Part shown: in pieces, positions 22,029 to 34,000 of the stretch
How the letters are laid out: each line of letters opens with the position of its first letter
Numbering within the stretch: position 1 is the first letter of the stretch
Source of the DNA: Limnomonas spitsbergensis
Lineage: Eukaryota; Chlorophyta; Chlorophyceae; Chlamydomonadales
Assembly: GCA_037349105.1 (NCBI GenBank)
Contig: JAYJMM010000102.1
Location: forward strand, 2,108,001 to 2,172,000
Length of the DNA stretch: 64,000 nucleotides
Direction of reading: 5' to 3'
Notes under the pieces: generated by a model
The model's input: only the letters and a program-made list of their open reading frames with translations
Databases searched by the model: none
What the model was told of the DNA's origin: nothing
Made by a program: the position numbers and the translations under genes

Positions 22029-25000
22029 TTGCTGTTGTTGCTGCCGTCGCTGTTGTTGCTGCTGTTGTTGTTGCTGTTGCTGTTGCATGCCATGTGGCAT
22101 AGGTTGTCGCCCGCTTAGGAGCTGTGCCAGGGCGTCGAGGGCAGCAGCGTCGGAAGACGTACCGGCAGATGCATGCCAAGCTGCCGCCGCCGCCTGTCGT
22201 TGCTGCAATTGCTGTTGCATTTGCTGTAGCTGCAGTTTTTGCATTTGCTGTAGCTGCAGTTGTTGCATTTCCTGTTGCTCCCGTTCTTGCTGCTGTTGCT
22301 CTGGCGCCAAATCCAAGTCCATCGGCGACCCAGACCCTGAGGGCCGAACGCCGGCTGACGCGTCGTCGGTACCTGCAGCTGTTGCTGTTGTAGCAGCATG
22401 ATGCGAGACCACGGGAAGCAGCTGTTGCAGGTGTCCCTCGGGCGCACCGCAAGCTTCTGCGCTTGTTGCGGCAGCAGCTGGTGAACCGTCTAAGGCCATT
22501 GGGGACCGTGCAACAGCCACCGCCTCCGTCACCGCAAAACCTTCAGCAGCTCGGAGGTGCTGCGAGTGCTGCAGATCTTCAACATCGCCCATGGCTGCAG
22601 GTGTGGTCCATGCTGATCCATGGGGCCCATAGGCTCCATGCCGAGCGGCCGCCGACGTCTCGCTGCCCCCTGACACGCCTGCTGGCTCGTTTTGGGAAAG
22701 GTCAAGGTGCAACGGCGGCAAGGCCTGAGGCAGTGACCAGCCGTAAGGAGCGTGTGCTGCCCCCTCGTAGAATTGTGAAGCCCCTGCCTGCTGCACTGCC
22801 TCCTGCGACGGCTCGATGTCCATGGCTGACGACGTGGCAGCGGCCACCTCGGAGCTGTATCCCCTCCTTAGGGGCACAGGCTGTTGCAGCTGTTGCTCCT
22901 GCTGTGGCTGTTGCAGCTTTGGTTCCTGTTGCAGCTGTTGCTCCTGCTGTGGCTGTTGCAGCAGTTGTTCCTCTTGCAGCTCTTGCTCCTGCTGTGGCAG
23001 TTGCAGCAGTTGTTTCTGCTGCAGCAGTTGCTCCTGCTGTGGCTGTTGCAGCTGTTGCTCATGTTGTGGCTGTTGCAGCGGTTGTTCCTGTTGCAGCTGT
23101 TGCTCATGCTGCATTACAAATCCGAGAGCAGGGCCGTCCATTGCCGGCTTGCTGCTCATCCCCAAAGCCTCAGTAGATTGGAAGGCGGCCTGCTGTTGCA
23201 ACTGCTGCAGCTGCTGCGGCCCGTCCCAGGTCAGCTGAGGCAGGCCCATGTCCGGGGCGGCGTCCTGGAGATCCTGCCCGTCCCAAGGCAGCAGAGGGAG
23301 CAGAGCCGGCAGCTGCTGCTGCTGCTGCTGAGCCCAGCCGGTAGACAGCTCCTCTGTGGCGAGCGGCAGCTGCAGCTGCCCCCAGCCTGCAGGGAGCTCC
23401 GCTGTGGCCGGCGGCAGTTGAAGCAGCGGGGGGGAGCACGGCATGCCCTCACTGCGGAAGGCGGGGGCACATGGCATGCCCGTACCGCGGAAAGGTCCGT
23501 TGTACTGCTTGACATAGCACTTGGTGTCGCGCAGGACCTGTGCGTGCGGGTTCAGGGGCTCAGCGGGAAAATCGAAACAAAACTGTGGGCATCAAACAGA
23601 CCTTCATTCATCCAACAAAATGCAGCTGTATTTGAGAATGCAAATCCAAAATCTAGAAGCCTGTCAGCGAGCCTATCATCTGCCGATGGTCCGCTGGCTA
23701 AATCTGACCGCCTGCGCTTTAGCCTATCATCTGTTCTGGTCTATTAGCCTATTGCCTGCTTTTCTGCCGGCTAATTATTCCAGCTAGCTTATTATCAGCC
23801 AGCCTATTAGCATATTACATGCTTGTCTATTTGCCTCTTATGATCCAACATGATAGCAAAGAGGACACGCCAAGCTGTCCTGTGTGTCAGCGCCACAGAC
23901 CTGCAGGACATACGGCAGGTTCCGCAACTTGACGGTCAGAGACTCCGGCTCCGCCCCATTAGCAAGGTGCTGCAGTGACATGAGGACGGGGGTGTACTCC
24001 CTGGGGAGGAGAGAAGCAGGGGTCAAGACTGCGGTTTAGATTACCAGTAATGGGCGGAAGTTTCGATGATAGAAGTATGGGGAAATGGATGTGATAACAG
24101 CGTTAGATGTCCCAAGTGCCGTGCCCGCTTCTCTAAATCCCGTTTTATATTAAAGTGCAAGGTGCGGAAAATATCATCAACTTATGATGCCCTCATTGCC
24201 CTGCTGTTGTTACATTACCAGCAAGGATAGTGCAAAGTGAATGGGGCATCAAGAGAGGAGGCTGAGTAAATCAGGATCACCATTCTGGCATTTGGGGTCA
24301 AGGGTCAAGGATCTGGAATTGCAGTGAGTGACTGCAGGGCATGACGTGGGAGTCCAGGTGAAGAGCCTACTTTAGAGACGTGCTTGGCTCCAAGATGAGA
24401 CGAGCTTAACAGCCTTGAGTCCCTCCTGGCCAGGAATTGCCACTCAGCGCACACATCACACTTATCACACTTCGTCCAATCACCTGTTGCAGGTGAGAAT
24501 CTAGAGTTTAAGATTAAGCTAAACCCCGAAACCTAACCAGGCCATCCACAGCACCACTCAAGATGATCCGTGTTATATCACGCCACGCACAGGCAGTACA
24601 CCTGCCACGTCACCACACACCTCATGATGTGGCAGTACAGGTACTGCAGGTCGCACTGCACTTGCTCCTTAAGTAGCCGCACGGCAGCTGCCCAGTCAGT
24701 AGAGACCGCCAACGCTAAATCCCCGGTGGGGCCTCCAGCAGCATCAGCAGCGGGCAGCAGCGGCGGCGGCCCCGGCAGCAGCAGCAGCTGCGCGGGGCGC
24801 GGCGTGCCGTCCACACCCCACTCGGGCAGCGACGGCTCGAACATGCCCTTGCTGGCCCCGGGCCGGCTGATCACGTGATGGGCCCCCGACACACTGGCCG
24901 CGGCCGGCCCGCCTCCGTCCATGTCCGCCGCCCCAGACGCCACCATGGGCACATGCTGGAAGACCATAGCACGTCGCAGGTAGTTAAGCGGGATGCTGGG

Positions 25001-28000
25001 GAACATGTCCATGGCAGCGCTGACGGCCTCCAGGTTCATAACCGGCGGCGGCGGCGGGGGATCCTCGACAACCTCCTCGGGCGGGAGGATCAAGGGCGCC
25101 TGAGCAGGGGAGGGGGGGCGCCGCGACATTATGGGCAAGGGATAAGGTTTTGCAGAGGACATGCTCCGTTGCAGCAGAGAGGTGGAAAGAAACGTGCAGG
25201 GGGAGCCCAGTTCATACTGGTACCGGTATTTGGCAAGCACAAACATATATTCAAAGTTATTTGGAAACTCCAATTCGGTACTGGCGCCAGTACGACTGTA
25301 CTGTAACAGTATGGTATAAGAAATAAAGGACAGGGTTTGCTTTCTAAACACGGACATGTAATCCCCTTCATGATTCCTTTCAACTGTCGGCCAATGGCCA
25401 GCAAGGCTCATTCCCCAAAGCAATTAACCGGTATACTGGTATGCGCCTGAATGCCTTAGATGCCCATTTATCCGCAGTCTGCACGAAACTGCGAGCGGCA
25501 ACGGAAGCTCATCGGCGGCTCAGGTCTTGGCATGGTTCGCCAAACCTCAATGGCTTGCAAGAGCATACGGTAACAGAGGGGTGCCTTAAAAGTGACCAAT
25601 ACGAAACCTCCAGCACTGTGCGTGGCAATCACATGTTTTAGTCACCTGCCAAAGCCAAACACGGGCCCCACAGCTGGCTCGACGGAGCGGACACCGCTGC
25701 CGCCGCTGCGTGCCCGGTGACAGCGCGGGGTGCGGCCCGTTTTCATCCCAAGTTCCCTCAGCGGGCACACCCGCCATCTCCATCACATGAAGCGGAGGCA
25801 GCGATAGGGGGGTAGCAGCCTTGGGCGGTGTCGAGCGGGCGCCCACACGCTGCACCGCCAACAAAGCAGGCAGCAGGGCGGCCTCCCCATCGGGCAAGCT
25901 GGACCGAGGCGGCCGCGACGGGCGCATTCCACTCGCTGCAGCGACTGCGGCGCTGCCGGCGGCGGCGCCGCTGGCGCGTCGAGCCTGCCCCGGGGCCGAG
26001 TGTGCTGCCATCCCCGAGTGACTATGGTGGTCGATCACAGTCTCTGTCTGCCAGGCCGCGTGCGCGAGCTGCGCGGACTTCCGCGCCGGACGGCCGCTCG
26101 CGCCGACCGCGGGCGCCGGCGCGGTCTCCAGCTTGCTTGCTGGTAAAGCAGCGGCACCGGGTGGCGTGCTAGCCGGGCTGAAGACGCCGACGCCGACGCT
26201 GCGTGAGGCAGGCTTTGTCGGTAGCATGAGGCGGATGGAGCCCGGTCCGCGGCCGCCTGCAGCTGGGCCTGCTCCCCCGGGTGTGAGCCTGATGGAGCCC
26301 GGACCCCTGTGAGCATGGGTCACAAGGCATGCACAAACATCACTTTGCAGACTCTGCTGGAGATAGACGCGAGAAAAGGGGATTAGGTGCCCCACGCCCC
26401 AGGCATGTTGCCTTCCCACCCTGTTCTACAGAGCTGGAAAGGACGCCTTCCTTATCAACGCCTCAGGCCGCATTATCGATGTGCCGGTAATAATTTACGG
26501 TTTCTTTCACAGTTCCACCGGTGTCATGAAGGCCGTGGCCCTACACGGCCAGCAATGCCTCTGAGGTGCTCTATGAGCTTTATAGAGCGCGCAGCCATTC
26601 TTGAGAAGGTCGACTTTTTTGAAGTAAGACACGGGCCAACAGATCCCCCAAAGAATCCTCAAACACACACCTCACAGATCTGTAGGTGTAAATTCAACCG
26701 CCCCGGTAGTCTCGTAGGTTCAGGTCCAGCCAGCATCTAAAAGTACTCAACTATGCCAATGTCAGTCCGTAGATTCGGGATCTGTACCAACTTTTTTGAA
26801 TATATTTCCTCTCTACATTTCTTGGTGCCGGTACGTCAACCGTCGTGCGAAACCGGTACTGTATTCCAAGCAGTGCCAACGGTACCAGTGCAGCTTGAGA
26901 GCCATTTCCCCCCCTCACCTGCCACCCGGCCCTCCCCGCCCAGCTCCCGCAGGCAGAGCAGGCGGTGCGCTGCAGGGTGCCCCCCCGCTGCCTCTCCGCT
27001 GATGCGCAGGGAACGGCGTGGAGCCCGCGCCGTCGGCGGAGTCCTCGGCCGGCGTCGCTCGGTGCTGCCTCTTGTTGCCCGAGGCGTCTGAGCTCGCAGG
27101 CACCTCTCCGGAAGCGCTGGTAGACAAGCCGCGCTTCCCGCCCAGACCCAGCGGGGCGCTCGGCCAGGCCGTCGAGGCAGCGGCAGCAGCAACCAAGCCG
27201 CCCTGCTGCCTCATCCTGCAGCAACGGGAACATAGAAAGAGCCGCATAAAACAAACTTATGGTGCCATAGATTTGAAATGCCTTCCCTCGGGTCTGGAAA
27301 TTTATTCGAATGCTGCCCTCAGGGTAACATTTCAACCAAGGCTCTCAATTTCTGGACTGGAAACTGGCGGTGGCAATTGATTATTAAAAGATTCAAGAAT
27401 CCCTCAACTCCAAACAACGTCAATCTTGAGGGAGGGAAAAGCAATTATACAGTACGAGCAAACAAGACAGTAGATATGAGTATATGATCAACCTTCAACA
27501 CTTCTTAGCATTTCAAATGTTTATATCAAGCTGCCCTGAACAGCATCGACTAGGAATGCACAGCCCCCTGGTGCAGCCTCAAAACGATGCCTTGGCACAT
27601 CTGGTTTGTCAGCCTCCGCTATTTGTGACAAGCCACGCCTCCCTAAACCATTAGGCAGGTATCTGGGTTTCAGATCCAAGGGATCCAGAGCTTCAGATCC
27701 ATGGGATCTACGGATCCGGTCCGGTGCATTCAGTTTTTTTGATATTAAAGCTTAGTGACCTAAGATGGAGGACCACGTCATGGTATACCTTCCCATCTGA
27801 ACCCTGGTAGCTGCCCAAGGAGAGGGCTGCCCGCCTGCCTGCCAGCCTAACGCACACGCCCTTACCTTCTCTGCTGCCTCCTAAGCTCCGCTAGCCGCGC
27901 CGCCTCCGCCTCCTGCTCTGCAGCACGCTTCGCTGCCTGCTCCTGACGCGCCACCAGCGAGTGCTGCCTCGCCGTAACTATACGCAGGGACGGGAGGAAC

Positions 28001-31000
28001 GAGGACGCGGCAGCCACGGCGCCGCCGCCGTAGCCCTCGTCTTCCACCTCACCCTCCTCCTCTTCGTCCTCCTCACCCTCGCCTTCCGCACCCTCCTCAC
28101 CCTCGCCCAGCTCCTCATCCTCCCCTTCGCCGAGCTCCACCTCCTCATCACCCTCCTCGTCCTCCTCCTCAGTCAGGTCCCCGAAATCGACACCCTGCGA
28201 GAAATGCACAGAACAGTGATAGCTACGAGTTAGGAACAGGTTTCAATCGGTTTATGTTGGGGCTTCCGTCGGTATAAGGCCAGGGACAAGAACCAGAACT
28301 GTAGCCTACTCCCCTCACTAGCCAAGCTGCCCCCGCCCCGTCCTCAAACAATCCCCCGAGCCAGAGCTGCCGCACCTCCTCAGAGTCCTCGTCGCCTGAT
28401 CGGAACCGAACACGCTTGCGTAGCGAGGTTGGGGAGTACAATCCAATGAAGCGCTTCATGAGTTCCCTGCAACCACAGATCCGCCACAGGTCCAGTGGAC
28501 AGGGACAGACAGTGAGTTCTCCATACCCTAGTGCCAGCACAATCCAATGAAGCGCTCCATGACTTTTCTGCAACCACAGATCTGCAACAGATCCAGGAGA
28601 CAGGGACCTTCAGCTCTCACGAGTCATCATAACCTTGTGCTCAGATGCGTAAGTGATCTTGCCCTCACTTACCTTCTGCTTCAGAAATGAGTACTTAAAG
28701 AGGGCCCCGCCGCCCCGTAACAGGGCAGAGGGACTATGAGGGAGTCAAACGTGACCGAGAGCAATTGGAATGGGTTCTAAGCGCCTCTCGCCTACCAGTG
28801 TACTTAAACACTGCTGAGCATGCCCACCTAGGAGAGCCGGGCAATTTTGTTTGTACCCTGGGCTTGGTGCCTCAGCTAGAAAGAGGGTAACATCGGGCCA
28901 CGTTAAGAAAGACTAATGGATGGATGTGGGAAGATGAACTAGAAGAGGGCCTCTGACAGCTCGAAATCAAGAGTTGTAACAGCAACCATTAAATGAGAAG
29001 GGCCTTTCAACAGTCACAAATGAAGCAGGGGGCGTTGCAACAGTGAACAAATGAAGTAGAGGGCCTTGCAACAAATTAAGTAGAGGGCCTTGCAACAGTG
29101 AACAAATTAAGTAGAGGGCCTTGCAACATCTGCGCAGGTGAGCCTTGGGTTCAAAATCCATCTAGGGTTCGCTGGCATGGGGGGCCCTCTGGCTTCAAGG
29201 TTGGGTCCCTCCAACTGGCTGCAGACAGGCATGCGCGCTGCGATGCCGCCATGACCCGCACGCATGGAACTCAGGAACATCCGTCACGTCTCTAGCACTC
29301 CCGCAACAAAACAATGCAAAAGTGTAGCTAGATTGCCGTCAACATGACAAATTGTTGGCCTAGCTCTGCTAAAAACGAGATGGGCAGCCTCACCTGACGG
29401 CACTGCCAGGCTTCCCGTCAATGTCCTCCTGGGACCGGCAAGAGCGTATCCAGTAGCCCAGCTCAGAAGTCACGGCGGCAGCCACCGCTGCGGCTGTCGC
29501 GCCCGCTGCCTCATCGGCCACCACGCAGGGCTTGGGAGCCAGCGGAGCAACATAGGCGATACCCGCATCGAGAACCGCCGGTGGCACAGGCTTCACCATG
29601 CTGCCAAAGGTCACCTGCATCAGAGCTGGTGCTCCTGATGGGGCAGCCGCAGTCGCCACCGCCACAGCGGGGGCTGCGTGCCCGTCCGGGCTGGCATCGC
29701 AGCTCTTCAGCCTGCCCAGAAGGAGCCCGTTGGGCAACGGCGGGGGCTTGCCAGGGGGGGGAAGCTTGGCACGCTGCCGGGATGGCCTCGGCGCCTTTGG
29801 CACGTCCACATCCGGCAGCAGCATGTGCAGCTCCCTGCTATACCCCGCTCCGGAGCTAGCCTTCCCTGATTTCACCTTCAGCTGCTGCAGCGGCTGCACC
29901 AGCACCTCCTTGACGTCACCGTCGGGATCCGGCTTCGGATCTAGAGCCGGGAGCGTCATCACTACCACGGGCGGCAGGCCCATCTCCGGGGGCGAAACAG
30001 ACACATGTGGGACGTGGTACCGTCCAGCAGCGCTGCCGACAGCAGCAGAAGCAGCTGCGGCGGGAGGTGATGAGGCCGGCGCGAGCTGCTGCCCTTTCCT
30101 TGTCCGTTTCATGTCAGGCAGGGGGACAGCAGTCTCGGAGGCGGCCACCGCTTTTGTGACGGCGGCCACCGCTCCCTCCCGGTTGACTGCGCCACCCTTG
30201 CCCAACCGCGGCCGCGCCGGGGTCCGCTTCTTACTGCTTGCCCCCTCGACAGGCGCCCCTACTTCCTCGACGGCAGGAGCATCCACAACAACAACTTCCT
30301 CGACGTCGTCGCCAGACGTCGTCGCCATCGCCGTTGCTGCCGCCGCCAGTCGCGCAGCCCTGCCTGCTTTGGATCGGTCCCGCCTTGACTTGGGTCGGGT
30401 CCCCGCCCCCGCCTCCGGAGCAACAGCAGCAGCAGCGGGAGCAGCTAATACCTTTGTTTCGGCAGACACAGCGGGCGACCGGACGGCAGGCGGCATTTCG
30501 ACTTGTACCGAGGGAGAGGCGAGGGCAGCCTCCTCCTTGACAGCAGCCTCTTCCTCCAGAGTGGTCTCCTCCTTGACGGCTGCTGCTTCTGCTGCTGCCG
30601 CTGCCGCCGCTATCGCTGCCGCCTGATCCCTGCCGGATTGCCGTCGAAGGTCCGGCTTGCGCACCTTCTTCGCTTTCTCGACCTTGAGCTTGGGCTTGGG
30701 ATTGGGCACCTCCTCTACGTCCATAGCCGTTTCCTTCTCAGCAGCGGCAGCGGTAGCCGCAGCTTTCTTAGCAGCGGCAGCAGCGGCGGCGGCAGCCTCT
30801 GCCTCTGCCGCCGCCGCGGCAGCCGTCGCGGCAGCCTCTTCCTCCGCAGCGGCAGCCTTGGACGCTCTGGACTTCCGGCGCGGATCGGGCTTCCCCGTTG
30901 GCTTTGGCTTGGCCGCTACCTCAATCGTCATCTCCACGCCCTCCATCGCATCCTCGTTTTGAGCCACATCCCTGGCAGGTGCCATCGAGTCGGCCTCTGC

Positions 31001-34000
31001 GGCCGACCCGATGTTCGCCTTTCCGCGATTTCGGGTGGGCGGCTTGGCAGCAGCGGGCTCCGCAGCGGCGTGAGACTCCTTCTCGGCCTTCTGCTCAGCG
31101 CTTTGCTCCGCTTTAGGCTGCTTGCGTGTTTCCGGCTTCTTACCCCCCTTGCTACCGGCCGCTGAGACGGTAGGGGCAGGCGGCGGCGGCAGCGAGTTCA
31201 TATCCGCCACAGCCTCTTGCCCCTTCTTTTTCACGGAAGAGCTGAGCATCTCGCGCTTGACCGCGACCGCCGCAGGCTCCTTCGCTGACTGGGGAGCGGC
31301 AAGCACGGAAGCCTCCTCGCCTGCAGCCGGCGCCGGCGTGGCAGCTGCACCAGCCTCTGCCTCGGCTTTAGCCTTGGCTCGGCCGCGGCGGGAGGTCTGC
31401 ACGGACGCCGGCTCGACCAACGCGCCGTCTGCAGACGAGCGTCCGTTCGAACGGGGATCGGCCTCATCGAGGTGCGGCGGATCCGGAAGAGCCTCACAGG
31501 CAGGCCCATTGGCAGGCCCCTTATCCTTGCTGGCAGGCCCATCGGCAGGCTCCTTGCGTGAGGGTCCATTGGGCGACGCAGCAGCAGCAACCGCCGGGCG
31601 GGCAGCGGGACTGGCTTGGGGTACCGCTACGCTTTCCCTTGCAGTGGTCCTCTTCTTAGCCCCCGACTTAAGGTTTGTGATCGTGATCTGCGATTGTGGT
31701 TCAGGATTGGCACACTGCATTTCAGCCAGTGTTCGGGTTCCTCGAGATGGGTGTTAGGTGTTGCGGGATGAACGGTGGCCGTTCATGCAACGGAGAGCTA
31801 CATCTGAGATCTCGAGGTAGGCTAATATGAGATTAAGAAGGCGCACAAATGATTCCCTATTCAGATGAACACAACCGTCAAAGGCACAGTTAGAGGAATT
31901 TACCCTACCAGTGCAACACTGACAGCAACATAGTCCATAAACCTGAACCCTAAGAAGAAATTGGGAAGCAAATCAGCAAATAAATTGCACAGCCTGTGAA
32001 ACGATTATTAATACCACTAACCGTAAGATGCACCAGTTCGCACATCAGTATGGATTGTCATGGAGATTCAACATGTACGGTGGATGGACCAAGGATGCAA
32101 AAGCTGAGACACACCAGGCTGCCTCCTTCCCCCCTCACAGGGGATCTGCCACCTGAAATACGTCTATGACCAGCACTCACCAGAAATGCATCGATGTCAG
32201 GCCCTTGAGGTTCCTCTTTGGGCAGTTCGCAGTAGCAGAAATACGTCCCCTTCCCGCTGATGCCAGACCTATGGACAGGCCAGAGGGTGAGGGCGAAAGA
32301 GGGCGAGAGGGACGGCTAGGGTGAGGGTAAGGGTGAGAGGGTTTCAAGGGACGGGTGTGGGGGCAAGGGTTAAGGTGAGGATGTGCAGGGGCTGTGTATG
32401 ACGAGCCACGGCGCACACAAAAATGTGCCCTTGTTGCTGATACCAGCCCTGCAGGCAGGTGGAAAATTGAAGGTAGGGGTGGGCGTCCCTGGGTGAGCAT
32501 TTAGAAAAGACGGGGTTCTAAGGGGGCACACCCACACAAAACAATGTACCCCCGCCACCGACGCCAGTATGAGCGCTTCCAGAAACGGCAGGTGGAAGCT
32601 GCCTGACGGCGCGCAACGAGTCTGATACTATGAAACACGCAACAGAACAAACACCAAACCACCCAAGTAAGCACATCCGGATCTGTCAGGAGCAAGCCCC
32701 CCGAGCGCCACTCATGAAGTACGACACTTAACGTCGGCTCCAGGTTTAAAATTGACCTTTGAGTTGCGGAAGCGACAGGCGCTCATCCCCAGCCAATGCA
32801 CAGGGCCAACCCAGGCCGCCCTGTCCCAGCAATCCTTCCCCCCAGCAACTCCCTGCCCCCTTCCGATCCTGTCTTCATCTCCCTGCCTACTCCCTATCTC
32901 ACCATGCCAATAGGTATCCACCCAGTGAGCCAGCCAAGCGTATGTTGGACATCAGTGTACAACAAACAACCAGGTTTGCCATCTCCCCATACCTGTAGAT
33001 GGCCCAGCCAGCCAAACGGATGTTGGACAACACTGGGCAACAAGAAAAGCAGGTTTGCCATCTCACCATACCTGTAGATGGCCCAGCCAGCCAAACGAAT
33101 GTTGGACATCTGAATGAGCATGCTGTCAACGACGCAGTTGTCCCGGTGCACTAGGTTTACCGAGTCGCGCAGAGCAATGCGCTGCTTCCAAACGCCCTCG
33201 CCGGCATCCTGTGAGCAGATCCAGGTCGAGTTGTGGGCAAACAAACGCTGTTTATATTTCCATGTTCCTATGGGGATGATGTGCAGCATCTTCAGCAGCC
33301 GACTTTACACACACGCACAGATCTTGGGGGCACACTCAGGGTGGGTGGAGCTGCAAGCAAGGCACTCAAGCCAAATATTTGCTTGAGCTTCGAATGTGTG
33401 CAGCCTTCACATATACACACACACACACACACGTCCTAGGGACAGACACGGGGAGGGTGGAGCTGCAGGCAAGGCATGCAGCACCTTCAGCAGAGTGCAA
33501 CCTCCACACGTCCTGCAAGTCAGCTGCACTTTCAGCACATGCCTGAGAGCGATCGGGTTCAGGGTTTGGGGTTTAGGTCCCCATTATCACTTCCATCACT
33601 GCATCACTAAAACTCAAATAATAACGACCCCTATCAGCCATGCAACAAGGCCCTGAGCTGGACAAGGAGGACCTGTAGTGTGCATATCACAACACTGACA
33701 AAACCACTGGGGCAAAGACAAAGCCCTATCCCCCCCACTACCCCCAAACCCCAAGAAAACACAATGTGCTGGAACAACACTGCTGTAAAATGAACCAGAC
33801 ATTCGGCCTGGAGCTCTAAACCCCTCCCTCCTTACCCTGAGAACCTGGAGTGCAGCTTCCACCATCCTCTGGAGCTTCACTGGGTCAAAGAAACGCTTGA
33901 TCTCCAGCTGGAAAGGGCAGTCAAGAATGTACAGAATTTGAAGCAGGAGGATGTACAGAATTTAAAGCAGGGGGATGAACATAAATTGAAACAGGAGGAT

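Noticed and set aside
21790..23747. Plus-strand Cys-rich and Leu-rich frames (203, 237 and 287 codons)
   Set aside because: They are the antisense of CAG/CAA poly-Gln codons in exon 18 of the minus gene, which has matching splice sites and conserved ends.
24578..25423. N-terminal extension of the minus frame beyond exon 16
   Set aside because: A pyrimidine-rich acceptor at 25102-25100 in the right phase starts the exon at 25099; the extension runs through ACCGGTA-type repeat DNA.
33396..33440. Short (CA)n tract as a possible regulatory element
   Set aside because: A simple microsatellite inside an intron of the PHD gene; nothing ties it to regulation.
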